A stretch of DNA of 64,000 bases from Malikia sp. (GCF_028687635.1 NZ_JAQTZS010000008.1:46152-110151), one strand, 5' to 3'; shown: positions 45,303-56,998, counted from the stretch's first letter. Program-made: numbers and translations. Notes: generated by a model from the sequence alone, not told the origin.

Positions 45303-46031
45303 ATGCCGGACAAGACCGAAAACGGGAATCCGCTGGCCGGGCTGATCGCGACCGGCAAGGACCTGGTGGCGCTGCTGCGCGACGCCCTGCTGTTGCTGCT
45401 CGGCGTGCTGCTGATCCTCTGGCCAGCGGCGATCAACGACATGCTGGTAACCGCGGGCTTCCAGGAGGGCAGCGTCGCCGGCCTGCAGTGGAAGGCCAGG
45501 CTCACGCAGTCCGATGTCAGTCTGCTCAAGGCCCAGGCGCTGATCGCCGACCTCAAGGACCAGAACGAGCGCCTGAACCAGGCGCTGTCACAGGCCCGCA
45601 CACCGGGCGCCACCCCATCAAACGAAGGCGCCAGCCTGGAGCGGCTCAACCAGGCCCTCGCGGCCAAGACCGACCGGGTCCAGTCGGCGCTGTCAACCAG
45701 CGTCTCGGCCAACTCGGCCCTGGTGCAGCAGGCGCAATCGCAAGCCGGCCAGAGCACGACCTGGGGCGTGGTCTATGGCGGCGACCGCACGCTGGCCGAC
45801 GCCCGCTACGAGGTCGAGACCATCGCCTCGAAACTGGGCCTGGCCAACGCCGAGGCCTACCTGCGCCAGGGCAGCTACCGCAGCGTCGCCACCAGCACCG
45901 ACCGGCTGCAGGCCGCGCAGATGCTCAGGAAGGCGCAGGAGCGGCGAGCCGATGCCTACCTGGTCGACATGTCCAGCTGGTGCCCGGACCCGGCGCGCAA
46001 GGACGGCTACCTGGAATGCCAAGCGCCCTGA
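45303..46031 (+). CDS. Uncharacterised membrane-anchored coiled-coil protein
   Basis: 242 residues not assigned to a family. One membrane helix at about 25-45 (ALLLLLGVLLILWPAAI), then a coiled-coil-like stretch rich in Ala/Gln/Leu (about 70-150: LKAQALIADLKDQNERLNQAL), then a globular end containing WGVVYGGDRTLADARYEVE, GSYRSVATSTDRLQAAQ and a final WCPDPARKDGYLECQ with two Cys. GGGAGAG stands before the ATG. The coding bias is strong, so it is likely real. No neighbour suggests a role. Confidence 0.7.
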   Translation: MPDKTENGNPLAGLIATGKDLVALLRDALLLLLGVLLILWPAAINDMLVTAGFQEGSVAGLQWKARLTQSDVSLLKAQALIADLKDQNERLNQALSQARTPGATPSNEGASLERLNQALAAKTDRVQSALSTSVSANSALVQQAQSQAGQSTTWGVVYGGDRTLADARYEVETIASKLGLANAEAYLRQGSYRSVATSTDRLQAAQMLRKAQERRADAYLVDMSSWCPDPARKDGYLECQAP

Positions 46032-46055
46032 GCCTGCGGGCCTGGGCGTGGTGCT

Positions 46056-46532
46056 TCAGCGCGGCCGCTCGAAGCCGGAATCCACCCAGGCCTGCGCGCT
46101 GGTGACATTCAGCTTGAAAGCCGGCGACACCGGCACCCGGGCCAGTTCCTCGCCGAACTCGTCCTGGGCGCTCAGCGTGGCGCTGGCGCCCTCCTCGTCC
46201 GGCACGATGCACAGCGCGACCCGGACGCGATGCCCATCGGCCGTGACCATCACGTTCTTGTTGAGCTGGGCATGCAACTGCTGCTCGTGGCGACGCAACA
46301 CCTCGGTCGCGGTCTTGACCAGCGTGTTGAACGCCGCCGTATCGAGGGGCTTGGGATTCCTCTTGTCGCGGCCCATGGTCCAGGGTCCCACCAGCGCGGG
46401 CTCGTCCTCGCCGCGCAGCAACATGGCCACGGCCCAGCCGTCGTCGTCCTCGTTCTTGATGACGCGCGCGGTCCAGCGCCCGTCGCTCCACAAGCGCGCT
46501 TCCTGGATGATGTCGGGGCTGTCGTCTGTCAT
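46056..46532 (-). CDS. Uncharacterised protein
   Basis: 158-residue soluble protein starting MTDDSPDIIQEARLWSDGRWTARVIKNEDDDGWAVAMLLRGEDEPALVGPW, followed by a helical segment and a beta-rich end. It has no signal peptide or membrane segment. An upstream ATG would run through the tRNA gene, so the start at 46532 is used. No family was recognised with confidence. It converges on the previous gene. Confidence 0.65.
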   Translation of the reverse strand: MTDDSPDIIQEARLWSDGRWTARVIKNEDDDGWAVAMLLRGEDEPALVGPWTMGRDKRNPKPLDTAAFNTLVKTATEVLRRHEQQLHAQLNKNVMVTADGHRVRVALCIVPDEEGASATLSAQDEFGEELARVPVSPAFKLNVTSAQAWVDSGFERPR

Positions 46533-46572
46533 GCAACAAAAACGCCACCGCGAAGGGTGGCGCATGTAATGG

Positions 46573-46648
46573 TGGCGCGGCTGGCGGGGATCGAACCCAC
46601 GACCCTCGGCTTCGGAGGCCGATACTCTATCCACTGAGCTACAGCCGC
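46573..46648 (-). tRNA. tRNA-Arg (anticodon CCG)
   Basis: On the minus strand the acceptor stem GCGGCTG (46648 downwards) pairs with CAGCCGC (46583-46577), followed by G and an encoded CCA at 46575-46573. The D-arm reads AGCTCAGTGGATAGAGT, the anticodon loop CTCCGAA gives CCG, and the T-arm GTGGGTTCGATCCCCGC is standard. The total is 76 nt. Confidence 0.95.
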
Positions 46649-46711
46649 TTGCGGTGAACGCTAACTGTCCATTCTAGCAGTCCTGATGAGGGCTGGCGGG
46701 CCTTGCTTGGC

Positions 46712-46717
46712 TATAAT
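46712..46717 (+). promoter_or_regulatory. -10 box of the cytochrome c gene
   Basis: TATAAT at 46712-46717 is a perfect sigma-70 -10. The expected -35 window near 46689-46694 has no good match, so only the -10 is marked. Confidence 0.45.
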
Positions 46718-46787
46718 TTGATCAGCATTCCCGCCTGTCGGGAAGACGTTTTCCACACTTAAACGGCACAAGCCCACCGAGGACAAC

Positions 46788-47264
46788 ATGAGCGATTTCG
46801 CGAACGCGCTTCAGACCGGCCACCCCAACGCCCGCCACGGCTGGACCCTGCCCATGATCGGAGCGGTCGGCTTGGCGCTGCTGCTCGGCGGCTGCGGCAA
46901 GACCGCCAGCAACAGCATCGAGGAAGACGCCGCGATGGCCCAGCGCCTGCAGCGCGTGGGCACGGTCGAACTGCAAGTCGCCACGGCGGGTGGCGCGCCC
47001 AAGACCGGCGAGCAGGCTTTCCAGGCACAATGCGCCGCTTGCCACGCGACTGGCGCGCTGGGCTCCCCGAAGTTCGGCGATGCCGCCGCCTGGGCACCGC
47101 GCATTGCCACCGGCCAGGCCGCGCTGACCAACTCGGCGCTCAAGGGCAAGAACGCCATGCCGCCGCAGGCTGGCGGCGCCCTGAGCGACCTCGAAGTCTC
47201 GCGCGCCGTGGCCTACATGGCCAACGCCGGCGGCGCCAAGTTCGCCGAGCCCAAGGGCGAATAA
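46788..47264 (+). CDS. c-type cytochrome (cytochrome c5-like)
   Basis: 158-residue monohaem cytochrome. A membrane segment at about 21-36 (LPMIGAVGLALLLGGC) ends in a possible lipobox Cys36, so the protein may be lipid-anchored in the periplasm. The haem site is CAACH (Cys82, Cys85, His86), and the axial Met is probably in KNAMPPQAGG. The C-terminal helix (LSDLEVSRAVAYMANAGG) is typical of cytochrome c5. It would carry electrons in respiration; its partner is unknown. Confidence 0.9.
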   Translation: MSDFANALQTGHPNARHGWTLPMIGAVGLALLLGGCGKTASNSIEEDAAMAQRLQRVGTVELQVATAGGAPKTGEQAFQAQCAACHATGALGSPKFGDAAAWAPRIATGQAALTNSALKGKNAMPPQAGGALSDLEVSRAVAYMANAGGAKFAEPKGE

Positions 47265-47296
47265 ACCGGCAGCGGCCGCCATGGCTTGCCAGAAAC

Positions 47297-47325
47297 AGCC
47301 GGCTGTCCTGCCGGCTTTTCTTTTG
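47297..47325 (+). terminator. Terminator of the cytochrome c gene
   Basis: AGCCGGC (47297-47303) pairs with GCCGGCT (47310-47316), followed by TTTTCTTTT. Confidence 0.75.
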
Positions 47326-47336
47326 CCTGGGTTCGG

Positions 47337-47888
47337 TTACAGGGCCTGGCCCTGCGCGGCTTCGGCTTGCGGGCTGAGCACGAAGCCGAAGCGATCCGGC
47401 AGTTCCAGCGCCAGGCAGTCCTGCGGCTGCCAGCGCCCCTGCTCCACCCAGTCGGCCGCCAGGTGCATGTCCTGGCTCTGCACCAGTCCCAGCCCCAGCT
47501 CGGTCCGGACATAGAGCCGACCCCGCTCATCGAGCCAGCTGTCGAGGTAGCTCGCCGGCAGGCCCGTATGGCTGAGCAGCGACCCGTCGGGCTGCAGCCG
47601 CCAGACCCAGGGCGCCGCGTCGAGCTCGACGTAGACCCGCTGCGGGCCGTTCTGGAAGAACCAGCGGCCACGCTCGTCATGCTCGTAATTGCGGCCGATG
47701 AAGCCGATCAGCTTCTCGTGCTCCAGGCGCTGACCGCGCCCGGCGGGATCTGGCCCGGCAAAGGCCCCGGCCCGCTGCACCGCGTCATCGCGCATATGCC
47801 AATGCCCGCGGGCATCCAGCCCCAGCCAGCCGTAGCAGTCGGGCACATTGGGCCATTTGACCAGTGCGGCCTTGACAATCTCATCCAT
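47337..47888 (-). CDS. Conserved betaproteobacterial protein of unknown function
   Basis: 183-residue soluble protein with a distinctive Trp/Tyr-rich sequence: KAALVKWPNVPDCYGWLGLDARGHWHMRD, LIGFIGRNYEHDERGRWFFQNGPQRVYVELD, and WVWRLQPDGSLLSHTG. I recognise this as a conserved DUF seen widely in Burkholderiales, probably DUF2946, but do not know a function. It follows the SnoaL-like gene by 12 bases and is likely in one operon with it. Confidence 0.8.
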   Translation of the reverse strand: MDEIVKAALVKWPNVPDCYGWLGLDARGHWHMRDDAVQRAGAFAGPDPAGRGQRLEHEKLIGFIGRNYEHDERGRWFFQNGPQRVYVELDAAPWVWRLQPDGSLLSHTGLPASYLDSWLDERGRLYVRTELGLGLVQSQDMHLAADWVEQGRWQPQDCLALELPDRFGFVLSPQAEAAQGQAL

Positions 47889-47900
47889 CGTTCACGCTCC

Positions 47901-48338
47901 TCAATGCAGGGTATGACCTTGCTCGGTGATCTCGGCCAAGGCCTCGACATTGGCGGGGCTGGAGTGATGCACCAGCAGGCGCCAGCCCTGGCCAGTCCTG
48001 ACGTAGACATTGGAGGCCAGCAGATAGGCATGACGCAGGCCCTCGCCTGTCATGACCTCCAGCCGCTCGACCACGCTGTGCACGCTGCAACCGGGGCCGC
48101 TGTTGCGTTGCACCTGCTGGACATGCATGCGCACCCCCCCCTCGCCCAGCAATTCACGGAACGACTCGCGCACCGCTCGCAGCCCCACCAGGCGGACGCC
48201 ACCCGGGTGGATGCAGACCACCTCCTCGTCATCGGCCCAGCAGGACATCAGGCGTTCGAGGTCACCCGACCGCCAGGCCGCGTAGAAAGCTTGCTCGAGT
48301 TCGTCGACTTCGGGATCGTGGGGCGTGAGGCTGCGCAT
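47901..48338 (-). CDS. NTF2-like (SnoaL/DUF4440) protein
   Basis: 145-residue cone-fold protein: EQAFYAAWRSGDLERLMSCWADDEEVVCIHPGG at the N-terminus, GLRAVRESFRELL, and YVRTGQGWRLLVHHSSPA at the end. Such folds serve as small enzymes or ligand binders, and the function here is open. The gene starts just behind the atp operon terminator and leads a two-gene unit. Confidence 0.85.
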   Translation of the reverse strand: MRSLTPHDPEVDELEQAFYAAWRSGDLERLMSCWADDEEVVCIHPGGVRLVGLRAVRESFRELLGEGGVRMHVQQVQRNSGPGCSVHSVVERLEVMTGEGLRHAYLLASNVYVRTGQGWRLLVHHSSPANVEALAEITEQGHTLH

Positions 48339-48377
48339 GGCGCCGATTGTGCCCGAGCGCGGCGCCTCCGCGGAAAT

Positions 48378-48405
48378 GCAAGAACCGCCCGAAGGCGGTT
48401 CTTGC
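48378..48405 (-). terminator. Terminator of the atp operon
   Basis: A perfect 12-bp stem (GCAAGAACCGCC with GGCGGTTCTTGC) encloses a TTCG tetraloop on the minus strand, an exceptionally stable loop. The T-tract behind it is short (ATTT). It lies 22 bases after the atpC stop. Confidence 0.75.
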
Positions 48406-48427
48406 GTAGCGGGAAGCAGTCGAAGAC

Positions 48428-48844
48428 TTACTTCTTCTGGCGGAACCGGCGCAGCGCGGCGATCTGGGCCGCCATGACGGTGAGTTCGGACTGGGCCTTG
48501 GCCAGGTCGACATCGCTCTTGGCGTTCTTGAGCGCTTCCTCGGCCGCCTTGCGCGCCTCGTTGGCCTTGGCCTCGTCGAGGTCATGGCCGCGAATCGCGG
48601 TGTCACTCAACACCGTGATGCACTTGGGCTGGACTTCCAGGATGCCGCCGGCGACGAACACGAATTCCTCGCTGCCGTCTTCCTTCTCGATCCGCACCGC
48701 ACCGGGCTTGATGCGCGTGATCAGCGGGATGTGACCGGGCAGGATGCCCAGTTCGCCTGCCTCGCCCGGCAGCGCCACAAACTTGGCGCGACCGCTGAAG
48801 ATAGCCTCTTCGGCGCTCACTACCTCGACTTGTATCGTGCTCAT
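48428..48844 (-). CDS. atpC: ATP synthase F1 epsilon subunit
   Basis: 138-residue central-stalk subunit. The beta-sandwich opens [39 protein letters not shown], and the C-terminal two-helix domain ends in [25 protein letters not shown]. The ATG at 48844 has AAGGAG 5 bases upstream and fixes the start; an extra ATG directly in front is too close to it. It is the last gene of the atp operon, 121 bases after atpD. Confidence 0.96.
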   Translation of the reverse strand: MSTIQVEVVSAEEAIFSGRAKFVALPGEAGELGILPGHIPLITRIKPGAVRIEKEDGSEEFVFVAGGILEVQPKCITVLSDTAIRGHDLDEAKANEARKAAEEALKNAKSDVDLAKAQSELTVMAAQIAALRRFRQKK

Positions 48845-48965
48845 CATTACTCCTTGTTGAATCCGACTTAAAGCAAGTAGTCGGGTGTCTGGTAGGCGCC
48901 GCGCGCCACCGTACTGAGGGGTACGGCAAGCACGGCAACGACGCCAGGCGCCCGAATACGAAGCT

Positions 48966-50393
<1,428 letters not shown>

Positions 50394-50414
50394 CTAGATT
50401 CTGTGAACCCGGCC

Positions 50415-51284
50415 TCAAACGGCCGCGGCGCCTGCCACGATTTCCGACAGTTCCTTGGTGATCGCGGCCTGGCGGGTCTTGTTGTAGACCAGCTTGAGCT
50501 CGTTGATCACGCTACCGGCGTTGTCGGTCGCGGCCTTCATGGCCACCATGCGCGCCGACTGCTCGGACGCCATGTTCTCGGCCACCGCCTGGTAGACCTG
50601 AGACTCCAGGTAGCGCACCAGCAGCTCGTCGATCACCGTGGCGGCGTCGGGTTCGTAGATGTAATCCCAGTCGTGGCCCTGCTTGCCCTGCTGCAGCTCG
50701 GAAGCGGTCAGCGGCAGCAACTGCTGCACCACGGCCTCCTGCTTCATGGTGTTGATGAAGCGGGTGTAGCACAGGTACACCGCGTTCACGCGACCTTCGG
50801 CATAAGCATCGAGCAGCACCTTGACCGGGCCGATCAGCTTTTCCAGATGGGGGGTATCGCCCAGACCGGTGACATGCGAAACGACCTTGGCGCCGATGCG
50901 GTTCAGGAAAGCCAGGCCCTTGTTGCCGATGGCGACCGCTTCCGCGGCCTGGCCCTTGGTCTGGAAGTCCCTGAGCTGGTTCGTGACCAGACGCAGCACG
51001 TTGGTGTTCATGCCGCCGCACAGCCCCTTGTCGGTCGTCACGACGATCATGCCGGCGGTCTTCGCATCGGCGTTGACCTGCATGAACGGATGCTGATACT
51101 CCGGGTTGGCCTGACTCAGGTTACCGGCGATCTGGCGCACCTTCTCGCTGTAAGGCCGAGCCTGGCGCATGCGATCCTGCGCCTTGCGCATTTTGGAGGC
51201 GGCCACCATTTCCATGGCTTTGGTGATCTTCTTGGTGTTTTCCACCGATTTGATCTTGCCGCGTATTTCCTTGCCTGCTGCCAT
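50415..51284 (-). CDS. atpG: ATP synthase F1 gamma subunit
   Basis: Rotor-shaft subunit of 289 residues. N-terminal [27 protein letters not shown] and C-terminal [30 protein letters not shown] are the two long helices that form the coiled coil inside the hexamer. The middle DKGLCGGMN is also conserved. Confidence 0.97.
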   Translation of the reverse strand: MAAGKEIRGKIKSVENTKKITKAMEMVAASKMRKAQDRMRQARPYSEKVRQIAGNLSQANPEYQHPFMQVNADAKTAGMIVVTTDKGLCGGMNTNVLRLVTNQLRDFQTKGQAAEAVAIGNKGLAFLNRIGAKVVSHVTGLGDTPHLEKLIGPVKVLLDAYAEGRVNAVYLCYTRFINTMKQEAVVQQLLPLTASELQQGKQGHDWDYIYEPDAATVIDELLVRYLESQVYQAVAENMASEQSARMVAMKAATDNAGSVINELKLVYNKTRQAAITKELSEIVAGAAAV

Positions 51285-51317
51285 TGATGCTCCTTAAACG
51301 GTCGCTTGACGCGCCGC

Positions 51318-52874
51318 TCAGTAAGTGCCGGTCTTCTTGAACTCGGCGATCGCGGAGTTCATTTCAGCTTCGGCGTCCTTGTCCATGGCCTTTGCCGCTT
51401 CCAGCTTGGCCAGCAGGGCAGCGTGCTTGTGCTTGAGGTGGGCGTGCAGACCCGCTTCGAAAGGCAGCACCTGGTTGACAGCGATGTCGTCCATGTAGCC
51501 CTTGTTGACCGCGAACAGGGTCGCGCCCATCAGGCTGATCGACAGCGGTGCGTACTGGGCCTGCTTGAGCAGCTCGGTCACGCGAGCGCCGCGGTCCAGC
51601 TGCTTGCGGGTGGCCTCGTCCAGATCGGAAGCGAACTGCGCGAAGGCAGCCAGTTCACGGTACTGGGCCAGGTCGGTACGGATACCGCCGGACAGGCCCT
51701 TGACCAGCTTGGTCTGGGCCGCGCCACCGACGCGCGACACCGAGATACCGGCGTTGATCGCGGGACGGATACCGGCGTTGAACAGGTTGGTTTCCAGGAA
51801 GATCTGGCCGTCGGTGATCGAGATCACGTTGGTCGGAACGAAGGCGGACACGTCACCGGCTTGCGTTTCGATGATCGGCAGCGCGGTCAGCGAACCGGTC
51901 TTGCCCTTGACGGCGCCCTTGGTGAAGGCTTCGACGTAGTCGGCGTTGACGCGAGCGGCGCGCTCGAGCAGGCGGCTGTGGAGATAGAACACGTCGCCCG
52001 GGTAGGCTTCGCGGCCCGGCGGGCGGCGCAGCAGCAGCGAGACTTGACGGTAGGCCACGGCCTGCTTGGACAGGTCGTCATACACGATCAGCGCGTCTTC
52101 ACCGCGGTCGCGGAAGTACTCGCCCATGGTGCAGCCGGCGTAGGCCGACAGGTACTGCATCGCAGCGGATTCGGAAGCCGAAGCGGCGACAACGATGGTG
52201 TACTCCATCGCGCCAGCCTGCTCGAGCGCACGCACCACGTTCTTGATCGAGGAAGCCTTCTGGCCGATCGCGACGTAGATACAGGTGACGCCCTGGCCCT
52301 TCTGGTTGATGATGGCGTCGATCGCGACGGCGGTCTTGCCGGTCTGGCGGTCGCCGATGATCAGTTCGCGCTGGCCACGGCCGACGGGAACCATCGAGTC
52401 GATCGACTTCAGGCCGGTCTGCAGCGGCTGGTCGACGGACTGACGAGCGATCACGCCCGGGGCGACCTTCTCGATCACGTCGGTCATCTTGGCGTTGATC
52501 GGGCCCTTGCCGTCGATCGGTGCGCCCAGCGCGTTGACCACGCGGCCGATCAGCTCGGGGCCGACCGGCACTTCCAGGATGCGGCCGGTGCACTTGACCG
52601 TGTCGCCTTCGGAGATATGCTCGTACTCGCCCAGGATCACGGCGCCGACGGAGTCGCGCTCGAGGTTCAGCGCCAGGCCGAAGGTCTGCTGACCGTCCGG
52701 GGTGACCGGGAACTCAAGCATCTCGCCCTGCATGACGTCGGACAGGCCGTGGACGCGGACGATACCGTCAGTCACGGACACCACGGTACCCTGATTGCGC
52801 ACGTCGGCAGCGGGGGCCAAGCCTTCGATGCGGGACTTGATCAGTTCAGAAATTTCTGCGGGATTGAGTTGCAT
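51318..52874 (-). CDS. atpA: ATP synthase F1 alpha subunit
   Basis: 518-residue non-catalytic nucleotide-binding subunit. It starts [19 protein letters not shown]; the P-loop is [13 protein letters not shown] near residue 170, and [27 protein letters not shown] and the alpha-specific [27 protein letters not shown] follow. It lies 49 bases after atpH in the operon. Confidence 0.98.
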   Translation of the reverse strand: MQLNPAEISELIKSRIEGLAPAADVRNQGTVVSVTDGIVRVHGLSDVMQGEMLEFPVTPDGQQTFGLALNLERDSVGAVILGEYEHISEGDTVKCTGRILEVPVGPELIGRVVNALGAPIDGKGPINAKMTDVIEKVAPGVIARQSVDQPLQTGLKSIDSMVPVGRGQRELIIGDRQTGKTAVAIDAIINQKGQGVTCIYVAIGQKASSIKNVVRALEQAGAMEYTIVVAASASESAAMQYLSAYAGCTMGEYFRDRGEDALIVYDDLSKQAVAYRQVSLLLRRPPGREAYPGDVFYLHSRLLERAARVNADYVEAFTKGAVKGKTGSLTALPIIETQAGDVSAFVPTNVISITDGQIFLETNLFNAGIRPAINAGISVSRVGGAAQTKLVKGLSGGIRTDLAQYRELAAFAQFASDLDEATRKQLDRGARVTELLKQAQYAPLSISLMGATLFAVNKGYMDDIAVNQVLPFEAGLHAHLKHKHAALLAKLEAAKAMDKDAEAEMNSAIAEFKKTGTY

Positions 52875-52923
52875 GACTCTTTCCTTCTTTCGTATAGGTT
52901 TGCGCTTCGGGACACACCGCGGC

Positions 52924-53454
52924 TCACGCCGTCAGGGCCGCTTTCATTTGTTCCAGGCGGGCTTTGACCGTCAGGTCCAGCACCTCGTCGCCCACGACCA
53001 CGCGAACACCGCCAATCAGCTCGGGCTGCAGCACGAGCTGCAGCTTGAGCTTGCGGGCGAAACGCTTTTCAAGGACGCCGGCCAGATCGGCCAGGGCCGC
53101 GCTGTCGATGTCATAGGCGCTATAGACCACGGCATCCGAAGTGCCCAGCTGCGCATTCGCGAGAGCGCGGAACTGGCGGGCAATCTCGGGCAACACGGCC
53201 ACGCGGCCGTTCTCGATCACGGTCAGCAGGAAGTTGCGGCCGATTTCGGGCAGCGTCTGCTTGCAGACACCCGAGACGAGGTCGAACACCTGCTGGGCGC
53301 TGACCTTGGGGTTATCGGCAAATTGCAGCAGCTGCTCATTGCCAGCAATGGCAGCCAGCTCTTCGACCCACTGCGCGGTGGCAGCGGCGTCGGCCTTGGC
53401 GGCCTTGAACAGCGCTTCAGCGTAGGGGCGGGCAATGGTGGCAAGTTCAGCCAT
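52924..53454 (-). CDS. atpH: ATP synthase F1 delta subunit
   Basis: 176-residue peripheral-stalk subunit starting [20 protein letters not shown], with the C-terminal [29 protein letters not shown] at 53454 is used; a TTG two codons upstream is in frame but less likely. It connects the b subunits to the top of F1. Confidence 0.95.
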   Translation of the reverse strand: MAELATIARPYAEALFKAAKADAAATAQWVEELAAIAGNEQLLQFADNPKVSAQQVFDLVSGVCKQTLPEIGRNFLLTVIENGRVAVLPEIARQFRALANAQLGTSDAVVYSAYDIDSAALADLAGVLEKRFARKLKLQLVLQPELIGGVRVVVGDEVLDLTVKARLEQMKAALTA

Positions 53455-53474
53455 GGTCAACCTTTATGCGCTGG

Positions 53475-53945
53475 TCAAAGTTCGGTCTTCAGGCGGTTCA
53501 ACAGCTCGGCATGCACGCCGGCGTTGACTTCGCGCTGCAGAATCTGCTCTGCGCCCTTGACGGCCAGGCTGGCGACCTGCTCGCGCAGGACTTCGCGGGC
53601 CTTGACCACCTGCTGCTCGGCATCGGCCTTGGCGGCGGCAATGATCTTGGCGGCTTCGTCATTGGCGCGGGCCTTGGCTTCGTCGATCGTGGCCTGGGCA
53701 CGCTGCTCGGCGTCGGCGAGGCGGGAGGCGGATTCGTTGCGCGACTTGCTCAACTCTGCCTCGACACGCTTGTTGGCGACGGCCAGCTCGGTCTTGGCTT
53801 TGTCGGATGCAGCCAGACCTTCGGAAATCTTCTGCGCGCGCTCATCCAGGGCCTTGGCAATCGGTGGCCACACGAAATGCATCGTGAACCACACCAGAAC
53901 CGCAAAGACGATCGCTTGCGCAAAGAGGGTTGCATTGATGTTCAT
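53475..53945 (-). CDS. atpF: ATP synthase Fo b subunit
   Basis: 156-residue stator subunit with one N-terminal membrane helix ([22 protein letters not shown]) followed by a long, charged, Ala-rich coiled coil. The conserved FVWPPI-like sequence appears as [10 protein letters not shown] after the membrane helix. Spacing to atpH is 20 bases. Confidence 0.96.
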   Translation of the reverse strand: MNINATLFAQAIVFAVLVWFTMHFVWPPIAKALDERAQKISEGLAASDKAKTELAVANKRVEAELSKSRNESASRLADAEQRAQATIDEAKARANDEAAKIIAAAKADAEQQVVKAREVLREQVASLAVKGAEQILQREVNAGVHAELLNRLKTEL

Positions 53946-54044
53946 CGCAACGCCTTTCTGTGTGTTATCGGGAGTTGAAACGCATTGGCTGTGACGCGCG
54001 CCCCGGCTTCAGGGCCGGAGCACGTCCTTCCTCACAGCAAACTA

Positions 54045-54323
<279 letters not shown>

Positions 54324-54370
54324 TTAAGAAAGAAAAGCTACGAGAAACACAGTGCGCGGGTTACGCGAAC

Positions 54371-55270
54371 TCAGTGCGCATCATGCGCTTGACCCAGATA
54401 AATCAGAGCCAGCATCATGAAGATGAACGCCTGCAGGGTGATGACCAAGATATGGAACAGGGTCCACACCGTACCGGCGACCAGGTGCCCGACGAATAAC
54501 AGGCCACCGCCGAGCGAGAGCGTGGCATAGCCACCCAGCAGCGCGATCAGCATGAAGACCAGTTCACCCGCGAACATGTTGCCAAACAACCGCATGCCGT
54601 GCGAAACAGTCTTCGCCAGGAATTCGATCATTTGCATCAGGAAGTTCACCAGACCCAGCGGAATGGCAAACAGAGGATTCTTGCTGGTACCGAACGGCGC
54701 GCTCACCAGTTCGTGGCTCCAGCCGCCCAGACCCTTGATCTTGACGTTGTAGAACAGGCACATCAGCAGCACCGACACCGACAGACCCAGGGTGGTGGAC
54801 AGGTCGGCGGTCGGGACGACGCGCAGGAAGGCGTGATGCGGATCATGACCCTGCGCGGCGTAGACGCCTTCCCAGAGCTTGGGCAGCAGGTCCAGCGGCA
54901 GCATGTCCATGAAGTTCATCATGAAGATCCAGACGAACACGGTCAGCGCCAGCGGCGACACCAGCTTGCGGCTTTGTTCGTTGTGGATCAGACCCTTGGC
55001 CTGGTTTTCCACCATTTCGACCAGGATCTCGATCGCGGCCTGGAACCGGCCCGGCACGCCGGCGGTGGCCTTGCGCGCGCCCAGCCACAGCACGAAGACC
55101 GACAGCAGGCCCAGCAGCGCCGCGACCACGATCGAGTCGAGGTTCAGGTAGCTGAAGTCAACGATGCCCGACTGCTTGTCACCGTGATTAGTCAGGTGCG
55201 TCAGGTGGTGCTTGATGTATTCGCCCGGGGTTGGGCCCACGCCTTCAATCGCCATGTTTGATTCAGCCAT
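54371..55270 (-). CDS. atpB: ATP synthase Fo a subunit
   Basis: 299-residue membrane stator with the essential Arg in SHGMRLFGNMFAGELVFMLIALL. The N-terminal 40 residues are periplasmic/polar and several helices follow (VFVWIFMMNFMDMLPLDLLP). It is 74 bases upstream of atpE and 6 bases after atpI. Confidence 0.97.
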   Translation of the reverse strand: MAESNMAIEGVGPTPGEYIKHHLTHLTNHGDKQSGIVDFSYLNLDSIVVAALLGLLSVFVLWLGARKATAGVPGRFQAAIEILVEMVENQAKGLIHNEQSRKLVSPLALTVFVWIFMMNFMDMLPLDLLPKLWEGVYAAQGHDPHHAFLRVVPTADLSTTLGLSVSVLLMCLFYNVKIKGLGGWSHELVSAPFGTSKNPLFAIPLGLVNFLMQMIEFLAKTVSHGMRLFGNMFAGELVFMLIALLGGYATLSLGGGLLFVGHLVAGTVWTLFHILVITLQAFIFMMLALIYLGQAHDAH

Positions 55271-55276
55271 TAATAG

Positions 55277-55807
55277 TCACAAAATTTTCGACGTCCGAGA
55301 CGCTCGACGGGAACGCATCCAGAGTTCCAGCCAATACGCCTTGAGCGCCACCACCAGCCCGGCCACCAGGGCCAGCCAGCTCAGTCCGGGGACCAGCCTG
55401 GGGGCCTGCCACATCATGGCAAGCGCCAACAACAGCTTGACCCCTTCCCAAAAGAACAATCCTGCCAGCGACAGTCCGGACGCTCCGGGAAACAGCCGCC
55501 GCACCATCCTGGCCAGCCCGCTCGAAGTCAGGCCGTAAGCCATCAGGGCGGTGGGCAACAGGATGCACAAGACACCGTAGACAGCAGATCCGACGACTTC
55601 AGTCCGGCGCGTCAACAGCCACGCCAAGGGAGCCAGCAGCAGCCCGAGCAGCAGTTGCCACAGGACCAGGCTCCAAACCGACTCGCGCGGCTGACGCTGG
55701 CGCCACTCGGCGGCTTCATCGGCGGTCAGACGCTTGAATTCTGGCTCAGGCACCTCATCTACTTCATCATCGTAGACAGGGCGGCGGTTTTCCGGCTCGT
55801 TCTTCAT
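55277..55807 (-). CDS. atpI: ATP synthase subunit I
   Basis: 176-residue membrane protein in the AtpI position, first in the operon and 6 bases ahead of atpB. A polar N-terminus (MKNEPENRRPVYDDEVDEVPE) precedes four hydrophobic helices (VLWQLLLGLLLAPLAWLL and later ones). AtpI helps c-ring assembly in some bacteria. The chosen ATG complements 55805-55807; a longer frame begins at 55849 without added similarity. Sequence conservation is low, so position is the main evidence. Confidence 0.85.
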   Translation of the reverse strand: MKNEPENRRPVYDDEVDEVPEPEFKRLTADEAAEWRQRQPRESVWSLVLWQLLLGLLLAPLAWLLTRRTEVVGSAVYGVLCILLPTALMAYGLTSSGLARMVRRLFPGASGLSLAGLFFWEGVKLLLALAMMWQAPRLVPGLSWLALVAGLVVALKAYWLELWMRSRRASRTSKIL

Positions 55808-55999
55808 CACGCGTGCTCCACGCAAGTCAGGCCCAGCCCGTCCCCGCAAAGCCTCCCATTATACGTAGCAACCCTAGGTCCGAGTCAAGTCTTTTGTAAG
55901 ACTTGGGTTGGACGCGCCTTACGTTTGCTGCACTGCAACATTCTACCGAGTGAGGATAATCTATTTTTAGTGACTCCTGCTTACACATACGTGACAACC
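55808..55999. promoter_or_regulatory. Divergent control region of atp and ybeD-lipBA
   Basis: This 192-bp gap holds a perfect 7-bp inverted repeat, AAGTCTT-TTGT-AAGACTT, at 55887-55904 and A/T-rich stretches on both sides. A GATAAT at about 55955-55960 could be a -10 for the lip side. I could not fix promoters for either strand with confidence. Confidence 0.4.
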
Positions 56000-56284
56000 A
56001 TGGACATCAGCCATCCCATTCCGCCCGAGCAATCCCTGATCGAGTACCCCTGCCGCTTCCCCATCAAGGTGATGGGCGCGCATGTCGAGGGCTTCGCGTC
56101 CGCGATCGCGCAGGTCGCCACCCAGTTCGAACCGGACTTCGACGCCGGCACGATGGAGCACCGCCCGAGCAAGGGCGGCAACTACCTGGGCCTGACGATC
56201 AGCGTCCATGTCACCAGCCGCGAGCAGCTCGACGAGCTCTACCGCACCTTGACCACGCACCCGATGGTCAAGATCGTGCTGTGA
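56000..56284 (+). CDS. ybeD: YbeD/DUF493 family protein
   Basis: 94-residue ferredoxin-like-fold protein with the family sequence [27 protein letters not shown] and [35 protein letters not shown]. YbeD neighbours lipB in many proteobacteria. It may bind a regulatory ligand or protein, but its function is unproven. ATG at 56000 gives the normal family length; its stop overlaps a GTG start of lipB. Confidence 0.92.
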   Translation: MDISHPIPPEQSLIEYPCRFPIKVMGAHVEGFASAIAQVATQFEPDFDAGTMEHRPSKGGNYLGLTISVHVTSREQLDELYRTLTTHPMVKIVL

Positions 56285-56964
56285 ACATGCCGGGCCTCGA
56301 AATCAGCCGACTCGGCCGGGTCGACTACCTGCCCACGGTCGAAGCCATGCAGCGCTACACCGCCGAGCGCGGCCCCGGCAGCCCGGACCAGCTGTGGCTG
56401 TGCGAGCATCCGCCGGTCTTCACCCAGGGACTGGCCGGCAAGGCCGAGCATGTGCTGGCCGCGGGCGACATCCCGGTGGTGCAGACCAACCGCGGCGGCC
56501 AGGTGACCTACCATGGCCCCGGCCAGGTGATGGCCTATCCGCTGATCGACCTGCAGCGCGCCGGCTACTACGTCAAGGAATATGTCTACCGGCTGGAGGA
56601 AGCGGTGATCCGCACGCTCGCGCACTGGAACGTGACCGGGCACCGGGTCGCCAGCGCGCCCGGCATCTATGTGCGGCTCGACGACCCGTTCTCGCACGCG
56701 GCGCTGACCGGCCCGGCACCGGGCGGCGATCCCTTCCGCGGCCTGGGCAAGATCAGCGCGCTGGGCATCAAGGTGCATCGCCACCGCACCTACCACGGTC
56801 TGGCGCTCAACGTCGCGATGGACCTGGAACCCTACGACCGCATCAACCCCTGCGGCTATGCGGGCCTGAAAACTGTCGATCTCCTTACAATCGGTGTCCA
56901 GGCCGCGTTCGACGACGTGGCCGAGGTGCTGGGCCAGCAGCTCCGCGCCCTGCTGCCCGCCTGA
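56281..56964 (+). CDS. lipB: Octanoyl-(acyl carrier protein):protein transferase
   Basis: Transfers octanoate from ACP to lipoyl domains of 2-oxoacid dehydrogenases. The 227-residue product has [21 protein letters not shown] with the acyl-thioester-site region, [22 protein letters not shown] with the conserved Lys, and [14 protein letters not shown] with the Cys. GTG at 56281 overlaps the ybeD stop by a GTGA; ATG at 56287 is nearly as good. lipA follows after 34 bases. Confidence 0.95.
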   Translation: MNMPGLEISRLGRVDYLPTVEAMQRYTAERGPGSPDQLWLCEHPPVFTQGLAGKAEHVLAAGDIPVVQTNRGGQVTYHGPGQVMAYPLIDLQRAGYYVKEYVYRLEEAVIRTLAHWNVTGHRVASAPGIYVRLDDPFSHAALTGPAPGGDPFRGLGKISALGIKVHRHRTYHGLALNVAMDLEPYDRINPCGYAGLKTVDLLTIGVQAAFDDVAEVLGQQLRALLPA

Positions 56965-56998
56965 CGGGCTTTCTCTTATCCCCAGCCGGAACATCCAG

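Noticed and set aside
46533..46634. Upstream extension of the uncharacterised protein at 46056
   Set aside because: The extra codons run through the tRNA-Arg gene; the ATG at 46532 is the first outside it.
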